The notes under the pieces: generated by a model | What the model saw: only the letters and a program-made list of their open reading frames with translations | What the model was told of the DNA's origin: nothing | Databases searched by the model: none | Assembly (NCBI RefSeq): GCF_033807575.1 | Contig: NC_084721.1 | Span: 62,001 to 126,000, forward strand | Source of the DNA: Cydia pomonella | Lineage: Eukaryota; Arthropoda; Insecta; Lepidoptera; Tortricidae | Length of the DNA: 64,000 nt | Reading direction: 5' to 3' | Position numbers and translations under genes: made by a program | In this document: piece by piece, positions 40,020 to 51,680 of the stretch | How positions within the stretch are numbered: the first letter of the stretch is position 1 | Layout of the letters: each line of letters starts with the position of its first letter

Positions 40020-42089
40020 CTCAAAAAATTCAAAAATTCAAAATTCATAAATTTATTCTTCTAGTAGGCCTCAAGGGCTCTTTTACAAGTCAGTAAAACA
40101 TTATAGTAACATCATATAGTGACATGAAAAATACATAACAACATTTATAAATACAACAGCCAATACCTGGGTAAACATTACATTATAATAATCTTAAAAT
40201 AAATAATTACTACAATACAATAGAGATGTATAGTCTCTATGGTTAAAAATACATTAAATCTGGAGATGTAAAAGGTCCTCAATGTCAGAGTACTAATACT
40301 AATAAGATTTGGAGGTGTAAAGTCTCTCCAAGTGTCAAAATAAAATTTATACTAAATAAATAAACCGCGTCTGGACTGTTAAACTAGCAGTCTCATAAAC
40401 TAATGCTACAGAATACATAACTAGTATGTACCAAGTCAAGAATATTATACAATATTACAGAGACGTATAGTCTCCACGGTTAATACATTAACAATTACAT
40501 AACTCCTATGTATCTAATAAGTCAATGTCATCATCAAAATAACTAAACATAACAAACAATAAATACATAAGGTTGAACAGCTAGAAACAACAGCGCCCTA
40601 TGCCTCTCCGGGACACTGCAAGCAAAACTATTACAGCTTTTGAGACTGGATACTTGGCCATGGTTCCTTGTCTCCCAAGTAGTCATCTATTTTATAGTAT
40701 CCCTATTTGAGGAGTGCATTTTTGACGTATTTCTTGAATGTAGTATAAGGCAGGTTCCATGCCTCTAAGGGTACTTTGTTATAAAATGTTACACAGTTTC
40801 CTATGAACGATTTTCTAACTTTCTGTAGACGAAACTTGGAGACTACTAACTTATGTTTATTTTGTGTATTATAACTATGGATATCAGACAGTTTCTTAAA
40901 GGACTTTTTATTCTTATGCGTATACATTATCACATCTAGTATGTATTGTGAAGCTACTGTGAGAATATCTATTTGCTTAAATCGTTCCTTCAGTGAGTCA
41001 CGAGAAGCCATGTTATAAATAGATCTGATTGCTCTCTTCTGAAGAACGAAGATGGTTTCTATGTCAGCTGCTTTGCCCCACGCCAGTATGCCATAAGACA
41101 TAATACTGTGAAAGTAACTTGAGTAAACTAGGCGAGCTGTCTCCACGTCAGTGAACTGCCTGATTCTTCTTACTGCATACGCGGCAGAGCTCAGCCTTTT
41201 CGCCAGGGCAGATATGTGAGGGGCCCATTGCAGGTTACAATCTAAAGTAAGGCCCAGAAAAACCGTATTCTCGACAAGGTCCAGCGCTTCGCCATTTAAT
41301 GTGATGATAGTTTCAGATTTTCTTACATTCGGCAGCGAAAATTTGACACATTTCGTCTTTTTCGCATTAAGAAGTAAGTTATTTGCTGTGAACCATTCTG
41401 TTACCTTTTCCAAAGTTTCATTGACATGGCTATAATCACTCAGTTTCCTGTCAACTTTGAAAATTAGTGAGGTGTCATCAGCAAATAAGACTATCTCACA
41501 TTTATGTTTTACAAGGTTCGGCAGATCATTTATATATACAAGGAAGAGAAAAGGTCCCAAAATTTAACCCTGTGGAACTCCGAGCTTTACAGTCATTCGA
41601 GTAGACTCTGTTCCATTTACAACCACTTTCTGGGTTCTTTGGTTTAAGTAAGACTTAACAAGGCTTAGAGCTTCCGTTGACAGACCATAGTGCGTCAGCT
41701 TGTGTAGAAGTGTATCATGCTCCACGCAATCAAATGCTTTGGACAGATCGCAGAAGACACCTATAGCATCTAGCGAGTGTTCCCAGGCGTCGTCTATGTG
41801 CTTGATTAGTATAGAGGCGGCATCAGTCGTCGAACGACCTCTTGTAAAACCAAATTGCTGATCTTGAAATAGTTCATTCGAGTTGAAATGTCGAAGCAAT
41901 TGGTTTAATACAATTTTTTCAAACACTTTACTGAGAACAGGAAGTATTGAAATAGGTCTAAAACTTCCAAGGTGATCTTTGCTACCCGCTTTAAATAGAG
42001 GAATGACCTTACTGTACTTCATCAGATCGGAAAATACACTTTCTCTAACACAAGCGTTAAATATATCGGCTAAATACGGTGCCACTACT
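40020..42089 (-). mobile_element. Jockey/CR1-type LINE, 5'-truncated
   Basis: The 2.07-kb minus-strand insert holds the reverse transcriptase and C-terminal part, then about 680 bp of AT-rich 3'UTR ending in TTTGAATTTTTGAATTTTTT at the left junction. CTCA is present at both junctions and may be a short target duplication. The insertion splits an R4-type LINE. Confidence 0.82.
40703..42085 (-). pseudogene. LINE reverse transcriptase, one premature stop
   Basis: Two frames in the same phase are separated only by a TAA at 41561-41563, placed directly after GVPQG, where Ser is usual. The first part (173 codons, 41564-42085) has SFRPISILPVLSKVFEKIV, GFTRGRSTTDA and DLSKAFDCVEHDTLL, which are reverse transcriptase motifs. 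The second (285 codons, 40703-41560) has the catalytic LFADDTS, WFTANNLLLNAKKTK, VFLGLTLDCNLQWAPH and YSSYFHSIMSYGILAWG, and ends FKKYVKNALLK. It would copy the LINE RNA at the target site. The endonuclease half is missing through 5' truncation. Apart from the single stop the frame is clean, so the copy is fairly young. Confidence 0.9.
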
Positions 42090-42925
42090 CACTTCTCACG
42101 AATTATTTCCTTAACAACGAGTGTGGGATGCATCGTGATGTGGTGGCAGTAGATAGGAACCTCACGCAGCTCCCCTTGGCAAACGAGAACTGGCGCAAAC
42201 CTGTGGTACTAAGTATGTACTGCGGAACACAAGGCGGCATGGGAGAGTAAGGTGCTACAGGGGCATGCCGCCGTCCCGGAGAGTCACTCAGTTTGCTAAC
42301 GGCGAGTACTTGCACAGACATAATCTCGTAGCCAGGATTATTCACCAGCAATTTACTCTTCTATACGGCCTTGTGAACCGCGAAGTACCGTACAACCTGC
42401 GCCAGTTCTTGAAAATGGTCGTGCCACGCTCATTGTAGCCAATAAGCCTGACATCGTGGTAATAGATCGATCGCAACGCCGGGCCGTGCTCGTCCACATC
42501 ACCATCCCCCAAGATGAGATCTCGTGAAAGCCGAGAAGGACAAGTCCAGGTAGTACCTAGACTTGGCTCACGAGATAATCGCCATATGGGATGTTGATTC
42601 GACGATCATTGTCCCGATAGTCGTTTCAGCGAACGATCTGATAGCGAAGAGTCTCGAACAAAACCTTGAGAGACTCTCGCTAGGTGGTTGGATCAAGGGT
42701 CAGATGCAGAAGGCGGTGATCTTGGACACGGCGCGTTACCCTCTCTCTGCGGCCCTGACCACCGGCAGCCTGCCCCGCTGCTGGCGCCACCGTAGGTTAG
42801 GTTTTTTATAATGTATATTGTATCTTTTGTATTGTGTTGTGTTTTTATATTTTACTTTCATATACATATTGTAAAAATCCTAGCCTAAGAGAAAAAAGAT
42901 AAATAAAGGAAATAATAATAAATAT
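42086..42925 (+). pseudogene. R2/R4-type LINE, endonuclease end
   Basis: Across several frames: NECGMHRDVVAVDRNLTQLP, RHNLVARIIHQQFTLLYGLV, NKPDIVVIDRSQRRAVLV, SRYLDLAHEI-like and LGGWIKGQMQKAVILDTARY. The KPD...VLV part matches the restriction-like endonuclease pattern P-D-x(12-14)-D/E of R2, R4 and Dong-type LINEs. At the acidic position this copy has His (codon 42495-42497). Frameshifts and stops are numerous. The 3'UTR is AT-rich and ends 'aaataataataaata' at about 42925. Confidence 0.72.
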
Positions 42926-43767
42926 TCTTCATTGTACACCACATATTGAAAAGGAGAATACAAAGAGAACACAAATTATAATTAAAATGAACATCATTTT
43001 AAGGCAGGTGCAATTAATTATGACTTTGAACTTGTTAAACTATCAGTGTTTACAAATATATAAATTAGGGCATGTCCTTTATATGAATATATGAAAAGCG
43101 CAGGGGCACCCTCACAACTTGGGTTTGGATTATCCCAGATGAACAAAATTCTCGGGATATGATGTCAATAGTGGACTTATTGAACACAAAGTGGAGATAG
43201 GAGATAAAATTTTGTATGAAACTTCCGCAAATTTGATACTAGTGGTCTGAAAATGTATACAGAGACGCCTTGTATAATAATAAAATACGTGGTTCAGGTT
43301 TTTTTAGCATATCATCCCCACCCTTTAAATTAAGGGATGGAAGATTGTCATAAGAAACTTACAATGAGAAGTGAAATTCCACCACAAACACTTTCATGTA
43401 ATATGTTGCCAAGACGAAACCACAAGGCTTATATTATACTGCCAAAAAGATCCCATCTAAAACATTTTTGACAACATTTTCTTGACAAAATTTTTCATAA
43501 AATTGTTTTTGGTAGGACTTCACTTCTTTTTGTAAGTTGCTTATGACAATTTTCCATTCCTTAATTGAAAGGATTGGGGGTGATTTACTATCAAAAATCC
43601 TGAAATACGTATTTGCGATTTTGCTATTTTTACATACAAACTTCAACCCGTTTCCAAGGGGGAAAAAGCCCTTACGGCCTTTTCCTTCATCTTATTTTGC
43701 CGTTCTGTGCCATGCATGATTTATGTATCCATGCCACATTGCAGCTTTCTAGAACTAACAATCACGC
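42926..43767. other. Unassigned non-coding DNA
   Basis: No gene or repeat recognised; AT-rich. Confidence 0.4.
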
Positions 43768-43842
43768 AGCAAAGCCGTGGATGGACAGACGGACGGACAT
43801 GGCGAAACTATAAGGGTTCCTAGTGGATTACGGAACCCTACT
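43768..43842 (+). repeat. Family A fragment, copy A4 (3' end)
   Basis: 'Gacggacggacatggcgaaa', 'ctataagggttcc' and 'ttacggaaccctactaaaa': the terminal hairpin stem of family A is retained with a shortened loop. Confidence 0.6.
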
Positions 43843-44399
43843 AAAAGCGACCACTACAAGTGGACGGCGATCCTTAGCTCGCTACACTTGTGCCAGTCTG
43901 CTCTGGGAAGCGACAAGTGTCCGACAATTAACCGCGACCACAATGACCCCTCCCCCCGCCTCCCCACCGCCGCGCACGCGCAGCCGCAGCTGCGGTTAAT
44001 CCTTAAACAATACCCGGCTCAAAGAGTGCTTTAACAAACATTTTAATTACTGCTATTAAAAGACACCCCTAATAAGGATTGTCATGTCATGTTAGGTGCG
44101 AATAGTTGACATTTCGGTTTTTGTGCACGTGATAACGCAATTACAAGATGGCTGCAGACGCCTGCGCAGGCTTCCGGGGCCCCGCCACACATTTTATGTA
44201 TTTAGATGGAATGGAATTCGTAATTTCAAAAGCATTTTCATGATAATGCCTAGAACGTTTAGTAAAAATGCGGTGGTATAAATAACGTAGGTACACTTTT
44301 TTTTATCCAGTATATAAATGCCAGACAGAGCTACAACTTATAAGGTGATATTTATTTTTGCATGCTACCAAAATGGTGAATTGCGCTTATGTTTATGTT
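43843..44399. other. Unassigned non-coding DNA
   Basis: A GC-rich patch lies at 43940-44000. No gene recognised. Confidence 0.4.
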
Positions 44400-44454
44400 G
44401 TTTTATTTATTTATTTAACCTTTATTGCACAATAAAAAAAAGTACAAGTAGTGA
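44400..44454 (-). repeat. LINE-like 3' tail, antisense
   Basis: 'Ttatttatttatttaacctt' followed by 'tattgcacaataaa', as at 2090-2185 and 62214-62320. It ends directly at the neighbouring MITE. Confidence 0.5.
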
Positions 44455-44660
44455 ATTAAAGCTAGAAATATTACTTTGCTAATCCGCGAGAAAATAACGT
44501 GCTAGTCAATCATCAATTAATGTTTTCACCCTCCCACCGCAAAATTGCGTATTTTTTTGCGGTGAGGGGGGGGGGGGGGTGTGGAAACCTTAATTGCATA
44601 TAAATAAGCATAGCACGTTATTTTCTCGCGGATTAACAAAGAAATATTTCTTGCTTTAAT
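44455..44660. mobile_element. MITE family Q, copy 1
   Basis: Inverted arms of about 50 bp: AATTAAAGCTAGAAATATTA at the left (44455-44504) and its near complement at 44611-44660. They share TTTGCTAATCCGCGAGAAAA. The core contains a G run at 44566-44579. Confidence 0.82.
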
Positions 44661-44799
44661 TATAAGTTATATTTAGCCACAGAAATAAAGATTTGATAGC
44701 CTCTCTTCAACTTTGTTGACCGGTCAGGTTTTTACCCACAGTAGATTTAATGAGCTCATCCAAAGAATAAAGTATTTTAAATAGCTCTAGAGTAATTAT

Positions 44800-45010
44800 A
44801 ATGGCCTCCTAGTTTAGTTTGGAGCGACCCTGCCTATACGAGACAGGAAGTCCAGAGTTCGAATCCCGGTAACGGCATTTATTTGTGTGTTTATCGCGAA
44901 TATTTTGTTCCTGAGTTATGGATGTTACATATTTATGTATCTATCGATATAAGTCGCCTAGTACGAGTACCCATAATACAAGCTTTGCTTAGTTTGGGGC
45001 TAGGTTGATC
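44800..45010 (+). mobile_element. tRNA-derived SINE, family 2
   Basis: Head 'ggcctcctagtttagtttgg' (A-box) and GAGTTCGAATCCCGG (B-box), then 'ggcatttatttgtgtg', 'ttcctgagttatggatgtta' and 'cataatacaagctttgctta'. This is close to a full-length copy; the body resembles a SINE type common in butterflies and moths. Confidence 0.8.
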
Positions 45011-45364
45011 ATGATCAGACACAAAATATTTCCTAACTATTGCTAGTAGAATCGATGTAGGTAATATAATCATTCTGTAATAATAAAAGCTCTAGACAGT
45101 TGTAAACACACATGATGCCGATTACATAATACACGTACAGCTCAGCTCGTGTTCCCGCGTTACAGTAACAGTTTGATGGGCGATATCTCGGACAAATTGG
45201 CGTACTCGTATGTAATAGCGGGGCTTTTTGCTGAATATCTTTACGACGCTGTAAACGGGCTGGTTTATGCTCTGATGAAACTTGCACGTTGTTCGTATCA
45301 AGTCGACAAGTCAATGTTTTACAAGCTTTTATTTAACTTGCAATGCATGTATCTAAATTGTATG

Positions 45365-45664
45365 CGCTGGTGGCCTAGCGGTAAGAACGTGCGACTTTCA
45401 ATCCGGAGGTCGCGGGTTCAAACCCCGGCCTGTACTTTTGGAATTATGTACGAAATATCGTTTGATATTTCCCAGTCGCTTTTCGGTGAAGGAAAACGTC
45501 GTGAGGAAACCGGACTAATTAAAAAAAAAAAAACTAAGCCTAGTAACTTACTTTCGTAAAACTAGTGTCTACGCCAATTCTGGGGATTAATTGTCAGGCG
45601 GACCCAAGGTTCCCATTAGCCGTGGCAAAATGCCAGGACAATGCGAGGAAGATGATGGTGATGT
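45365..45664 (+). mobile_element. tRNA-derived SINE, family 1 (young copy)
   Basis: It starts CGCTGGTGGCCTAGCGGTAA, with B-box GGTCGCGGGTTCAAACCCC, and ends 'gcgaggaagatgatggtg'. It is flanked by a perfect 18-bp target duplication, ATGTATCTAAATTGTATG (45347-45364 and 45665-45682). It appears to be inserted in an older repeat whose ends are 'caagcttttatttaacttgc' and 'cttgcaagttaaatc'. A long frame crossing the SINE is not a gene. Confidence 0.9.
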
Positions 45665-45989
45665 ATGTATCTAAATTGTATGTTTGTACGGGTCTAATCT
45701 TGCAAGTTAAATCTGGCTCACTTTCCAGGTTAGGTATGAAGCTGCTTGGAATTATAACTCAGTTCATATCTTGGAAGTTCTAATTCCAACATACACAATG
45801 CAACTGATATGATTCCAATATCGGTGAATGACAGCTGATATAATTCCAATATTGTTGAAATATCTATGTGAATGACTGTTTCAATATAGATTTCTCTACA
45901 GCTTAGTAATATGAAAAGCGATTGCCTTATGTTTCCTTTTTATGTAAAACATAGCTGAAAAGGAAAAATATGGCAAATACAAACATTGT

Positions 45990-46140
45990 AAATACAAACA
46001 TTGTAAATAGTTCATCTAGATTTAAGTAAAATTACATTGTACGCCTGACAGGCAAATTATAGCGACACTACCAAAATATCTATTATAACCTGTACACCTA
46101 TAATTATGCAATAAATGATATCTTATCTTATCTTATCGGT
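45990..46140 (+). repeat. LINE-like 3' end with (TCTTA)n
   Basis: The AT-rich block ends 'caataaatgatatcttatct' followed by TCTTA units (46111-46137), as at a LINE 3' terminus. No coding sequence is attached. Confidence 0.45.
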
Positions 46141-46141
46141 T

Positions 46142-46167
46142 TGATGTCAGTGCACGTTCGAATTGGT
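46142..46167. repeat. MITE family S, single terminal fragment
   Basis: TGATGTCAGTGCACGTTCGA then ATTGG is the right terminal repeat of the MITE at 58081-58266; the rest of the element is absent. Confidence 0.6.
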
Positions 46168-46551
46168 CTCTCAATGCACACTGCCAAGTTTAGGGTTAAT
46201 ATTAATGGTGCACATCGAATGAGACATTGCGTCGAGTCGCGTTTCAAGTGTGTTTCCGCCTTTAATTGCCCACATGTCGGGCCGTGATTAACGCGAGTCC
46301 CGCTACGGCGATGGAGGCGATAGTGCCCCCCTGCCCCCTGTCTGTGTCGGCCCTAATTGAAACACGTCGCGACATGCACGCACGCCGCGCCGACGCAACA
46401 CGACGACATCAGGAACAACATGAGCCGAACACATCGGTGAAGATTTTTTTCTTATCTTAGATCTTGGTTGAAAAATGCTGATGGCAGGGATTTTTGTTTT
46501 GTTGGCTTTAATTACAAGAGTTACTCTGAGAGGTTGGCCAAAATGAGTAGG
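46168..46551. other. Unassigned non-coding DNA
   Basis: A GC-rich patch lies at 46280-46415. No gene recognised. Confidence 0.4.
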
Positions 46552-47001
46552 GTCGTATCAAGATAAGTTGGCAGCAATTTTGATAGCCTCGACAGTGCAA
46601 GTGTTAAGTAACCATCATAATTCCATAGAAGTTTGACGTTTAAAATAACAACGAATAGAATCAGGCATTATTTTGCGGGAATCCATATTAATTAAAACAC
46701 AAAATATTACTTTGCTAATCCGCGAAAAGACAACGTGCTATTTAATCAATCAGTGCTAACCCGTTATACTTACTTGCGTATTTTTATATGCAAGTAATGT
46801 TTCCACCCTCTACCCGCACAAATAAATACGCAAATAAATATATAGCAATCCACCACCGAAAGTACAAAACTCTACGAGACATCCTCAGGAGATGTGACGG
46901 AATGAGTTATCTTTTCGCGGATTAGCAAAGTAATATTTTGTGCTTTATTTTTAGTTTAAAATAACATTTGCACTGTGGCTGCCAACTTATCTTGGTATGA
47001 C
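46552..47001. mobile_element. MITE family T, interrupted by MITE Q
   Basis: Terminal inverted repeats are GTCGTATCAAGATAAGTTGG (start 46552) and CCAACTTATCTTGGTATGAC (end 47001), with matching 'gacagtgcaagtgtta' and 'aacatttgcactgtgg' inside. The middle is occupied by MITE Q copy 2. Confidence 0.8.
46691..46947. mobile_element. MITE family Q, copy 2 (nested)
   Basis: Arms ACAAAATATTACTTTGCTAA (left) and TTAGCAAAGTAATATTTTGT (right) match each other and copy 1 at 44455-44660. The core is longer and includes 'gcaatccaccaccgaaagta'. Confidence 0.82.
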
Positions 47002-47587
47002 TCTATTACATTTGCTGGAGAATATTCTCCTACTGTTTTCAACTTCGACTAGCAAAAAAAATATTACTATTTCAGATCTATCTTTTTTATCCCCGGACTA
47101 TTAAAAAAAAACGTATACCTAAAAAGGCAGTGAGCATGAGACTCCCTGGGTGGTACTCCCGTATAGTAGATTCCATAAATGATTGAAAAATAAAAATCAT
47201 TTATCTTATTGATATTGCAATGACATGTAGCGATATGTTCCGTACTGATAGAGCGGCAGATATATGTGCCACGCGCAGCGAAGTGCATTCATATTCGTAC
47301 TTAAGTATGGTACCTACATTTACACGTAGTAACAAATATTGTCACAAAATATTCAATGTTTTGTATCATTCATTTTGTCGATACCACCATGTGGGGTCTC
47401 GTATCTCGTCGAATTAGTTCAATTAAGAAGAAGCTGTAAAAAGTAATTAAACAGGTCGGAGTAATTGCTGGTCGTCGTATTAATGCGTAATGAGAATCCT
47501 GTGCTCCTGTGTGGTCATTGGGACAAACTGGATCTTAAATAACTATTGGTCTGTTATGGTGACTTACCTTCTTAGCTCGGGATTCCT
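47002..47587. other. Unassigned non-coding DNA
   Basis: No gene or repeat recognised. Confidence 0.4.
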
Positions 47588-47748
47588 ATTAATATTATAA
47601 AACTCTGTTTGTTTGTCTGTCTGTTACCTGTCTATGTATTCATGCTCAAACCACTGAGCCGACTGATGGTGATAGTTTGAGGCCCGGGGAAGTTTTAATC
47701 AATCATCATCATTCCACGCTGACAAAGTTGCGGGCAGAAGCTAGTTTG
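47588..47748 (+). repeat. Dispersed repeat fragment
   Basis: 'Attataaaactctgtttgtt', 'gtctgtctgttacctgtcta', 'aaaccactgagccgactgat' and 'gcgggcagaagctagt' form an order found in a common lepidopteran dispersed repeat. The assignment is from memory of the motif order. Confidence 0.45.
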
Positions 47749-49546
47749 TTCATAAGCGAGGCAGGCAGCAGGTGTTCAAGCTCCGTGCGGGGACCACCGG
47801 AGAAATCACTTTATCTGATAAATAATGTAAAATATGAATCGAGTAAGTGTCCTATTTTGCATCGGGTTTATTATACATGTTTTTTTACAAATGTATTCCT
47901 TCAATAACTCTACAAGTTTCGTCCAGTACCTACATATAGTGATATCGGTCCAGAAGGAGTCAATAAAAACAAGCTTTTTAATTTACAGTGGTATTATGGT
48001 ATAAGAATGATACAGAGTAAACTTATATTTACGGTTGTGTATTTAATGAGATTACTGCTTTATAGCGTATTGTTATAAATTAAAGTATTTTTTTATTCTA
48101 GTGGTTATATTCCGTAGTATTTCCCTATAATTCAGAATACCAGCAATGATACCTAGCAGTTTGTATTTATTACAACGAGTTGCCATTAACATTGTTACTG
48201 AGCAGATGGCTGTTATTATAGGGCACCCTGCGCCCTTCCCTCTGTGCTCCACGCGACTTTATTTTTACAATCATAACACAATGTATGATCGGTTCGCTGC
48301 GCCATTCATGCATAGCTATTGATTTATGGCAAGTACTTATACTAATATTTAAAGCTGGTCCTATAAAGCTCTTCTTAATAAACCGGTATCGGTGGGTATA
48401 TACCCAACGAACTAACTAGAATAACTATAGAAGTCTGAATCGAGCTCAAAAATGACCCCACGGGCACGGAAATTGTACGGCGACCGACATTCAACATCGC
48501 GGACTTTTTTGTAGACCCATGAAAGAGAGACAACCCCACCATACATTGTGTTGTTATCCACTCACGTGCTTTTGGCAACTGTAGTTACCAGCTGTCACCC
48601 TTATTTTATTATAATAATAGAAGTCACTGAAAAATATCAAGCACGTTGAGTGGTTATAGCTCAAACAGATTAGGCAGCGTTTTCGATTAAAACTCCTAGT
48701 CAGCGTGATTTTTTCCGACAACATCGTTATATTTCAACCAATTTACACAAAACCTTAACAAGTTATAAACCTAAACCTTCCCCAAGAATCACTCTATTGA
48801 TAGATCTAAGTCGTATGAAAATCCGTTCAGTACTTTTTAGTTTTGGAGTAGTTTTATAACATGTAGTGCATTGACGTTTTCCCCTAGACTATCGGACGCT
48901 AGGTTGCGTGACAGTCGTGCACATAGATCGAAATAAGGTCAAAGAGACGAAACATGTTTTTGATAAAAGTAAGTAGGTTATATTTCATGTAAAAGTTAAG
49001 AGCATAAGGAAAATAGAAAATTAAGAGTGGAGGTAGGATTTAATTCAATTAAATGAACGTATGATTAAATGAGAACCGCTAGCGCCATCTATGAATGAAA
49101 AGCTTTACTAATATTAGTAAATGCCCAGCTAAGTATAGTAGAAAGTTTTTATAATGTCAGAATCCGAGGGTATCTTCCGATAAATGATAGTGTTGTATTT
49201 TTTTAAATGCAACCGCTTATTACCTGCGCAAAATGAAATGCATAAATAGGATAAGTTTCACGCGACTAAAACTTTTCTTTTCTATTTTTCTTTACTTAAA
49301 GTAAAAACGAATAATAAAGTACTACTTTTAATTAAGAATAACCCCTCCCCGTGTTGCATTTTCGGGTGTAAATCGTGTTACTGTGAATACTTTATAAGTA
49401 TGTTACATCAAAACAACAACAAAAATAAGGACTATTAACGGCACGACTACTAACGGTAACGACTAGCGACGGATAGCTCAAAAGTTATGTTAATATTTTA
49501 CCTTTAAACAACGATACGTATCGAGACTTTTTTGCCGTTTCTTGCG
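47749..49546. other. Unassigned non-coding DNA
   Basis: AT-rich with no recognised gene. 'Gaaaatccgttcagtacttt' near 48818-48837 is a motif of insect dispersed repeats. Confidence 0.4.
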
Positions 49547-49593
49547 TAATGTTACGAAACCCTTCGTGCGCAAGTCCGACTCGCATTTGACCG
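49547..49593 (-). repeat. Family A fragment, copy A5 (5' end, antisense)
   Basis: 'Acgaaacccttcgtgcgcaa' followed by 'gtccgactcgcatttgaccg' is a diverged reverse complement of the family A 5' end (gcggccaagtgcgagtcgg...). Confidence 0.55.
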
Positions 49594-50084
49594 GTTATTT
49601 TTTCTTGAAGGTACACGTCATAAATGTAACCTGTAATCATAATGTATCGATTAAGTTTTTTGACTGCTGAGCAGTGGATCAGAACAGGAGTAAATGAAGA
49701 CAGCTTGTACACACAGGAGGAGCCGCCCGCGCCATCGCCGCCGCCGCCGCTACGCGACAATATGAAGTTCTCGGCGCTCGTGCTTCACGACGTCGCTGGC
49801 GCGCTACAAAAAAAATTATAGTTTTGCACTGTTTGTTTCCATTTTAGATTTATTCATTTCGTTTCGTTTATTGCTTTGCTTTCGTTTTCGTTTTTTTTTA
49901 TCACTTTATGTTCCAAATGAAGCTTAATCTATAAAACAAAGTTTTGTTTTATTGGAACACCTAATCTGTACTGTATGTGTATAGTTACAAACATTAAGCG
50001 GTTCAACATTGATAAATTACCAAGGATCAGACGGGATCAAAGTTTCAAAGCTCACAGGTATCCGAAGAAGGCGGTCTGCAATTC
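49594..50084. other. Unassigned non-coding DNA
   Basis: A short CCG-rich run (49720-49750) and T-rich stretches. No gene recognised. Confidence 0.4.
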
Positions 50085-50930
50085 CTCCGCCCACCATCGC
50101 CGCGATGCCGTTCATCGAAGACGGTTCATTTAAACTTAACCCCACCGTTAGTGCGCGGGCGCAGGTCGAGCCCCGCGCTCGCGCCCCGATAGCGGCAATT
50201 ATGTTGTCGCCCGGGTGGCCTCCCCCACCCGGTTAATTGCCCTTGCCCTATCCCATTGTCTCCTATCGCACAGTAGCCCTTTTGTCCCCCGATAAACTTT
50301 ACTCCGATCTAATAGCTCTATTGTCTCCGAATCGATTTTACTTTTACGATTAAATTAAAGCTTATTCGTGTGCGCGACGCGCTCGTGACGTTTTATTCTC
50401 GTTTGAATGGTTTCGGGAACGTTGACTCGAGGTTTTATTGTCACATAATAAACCAAGTTCCTTTTTTAAGTATCGGCTGAGGTTATTGTAGATGCACCAA
50501 TGGCGGCGGCCGCGAGGGTGGCGAAATTCTCGCCTTACTTTTCAGCACGCCGCTGTAACTTTCCACGAAGGGAATTTTTGTCGTTTTGCGGCCAAAATTG
50601 TAATGGCGCAGCGCAGGGGCCCACCCTCCGGCGGCGGCCATCGCAATTGCATTGTGTTAGGTGGTTGGAGCCGCGTCGAATGCGGCATCCAGCGAGGAGG
50701 CAGCGCCCGTTTCAGGTTTCAGCATTGTGTGCGGCGGCGCGTGCGGCGCGCGCGGGCGTCCGCGGCGCGGGAAGCGGGGCGCTGGACACGCGGGGCGGGA
50801 AGGCGCGCGATTGGACGCCATTGTCCGTGCACCGATTTTGCGCTCAATTTGTTCCGCGATCGACTGATAGCGATCCAGAGCAATTACGTCGTCGATACTT
50901 AATTGAACGGGAACAATAGAGCACGCTGCT
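50085..50930. other. GC-rich block dense in ATTGT motifs, possible regulatory region
   Basis: Against an AT-rich background this block is GC-rich and free of recognisable transposon sequence. ATTGT, the core of HMG/SOX-type binding sites, occurs eight times on the plus strand between 50254 and 50824 (50254, 50320, 50437, 50485, 50597, 50651, 50724, 50820). Two long overlapping frames exist (about 50492-50919), but both are arginine and alanine rich, as expected from base composition. Regulatory function is an inference. Confidence 0.25.
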
Positions 50931-51680
50931 AGACCGCGCGCGCGGGAAAATAATGATACATCCCTTCTGCTGGCATCGTTAAATTAATGATTCGATCATT
51001 TTGTTTTGAAACATGAAGTAATGTTTGTGTACACTAGAATTCTGGAATCCGTAAGCAGTGATCAATATAATATGAAAAGCGTTTCATCAAAATGAGAAAT
51101 GAATGCATGGCGCAGAGTTCAGCAGGGCGTGTGAACAAGTCGCTCGGCCGTCTCGCGCCGCGCGAGACTTATTCTCTAAACTTTTTACTCTTAGTTATGT
51201 TTTACTTCCTAACGTAACTTGAGCCCTAGATTCGTGATAACTGTGTATATTGCTAGATTAGATTAGATTTGTACATGGTCGCGTATAGTAAAGTCAAAGA
51301 AGCTTCATGAATAGGAGAAGTGCGCGCGCGCGGCGTGGCTCACGGGTTAGTGTCGGCGGAATAGGGAAAGGCGATAGTATAATTTAATAAAAAAGAAATT
51401 ACACGGCGAAGTACAGCAGGTGCAGGGAAATCGCCGAGTGCAAATATACACTGCATAAACCATAGAAACACTTTGGTCCCCACGAAGACTAATTCAAATT
51501 CGCACGTTTGGATTAATGTCCTTCATAAGTCTACGAAGAATAAAGACAACATTGAAACATTGCATATTATAATTTCCTTTACAGCGCTTTCTAACTGGCG
51601 GGTCCGTATATGTTTTTTTATACCACTTGCTTGCCACCAACGGTGTATAAAAATTCTTCGGGCTGTCGACGTGTTGCATG
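50931..51680. other. Unassigned non-coding DNA
   Basis: No gene recognised; an alternating CG run 'gcgcgcgcgcgg' lies near 51322-51333. Confidence 0.4.

Noticed and set aside
45149..45559. 136-codon plus-strand frame
   Set aside because: Its second half is the family 1 SINE read through the tRNA-like head, so it is not a gene.
50492..50919. Two overlapping frames of about 136-139 codons
   Set aside because: They share the same GC-rich DNA, are arginine and alanine rich, and match no family; composition explains the openness.
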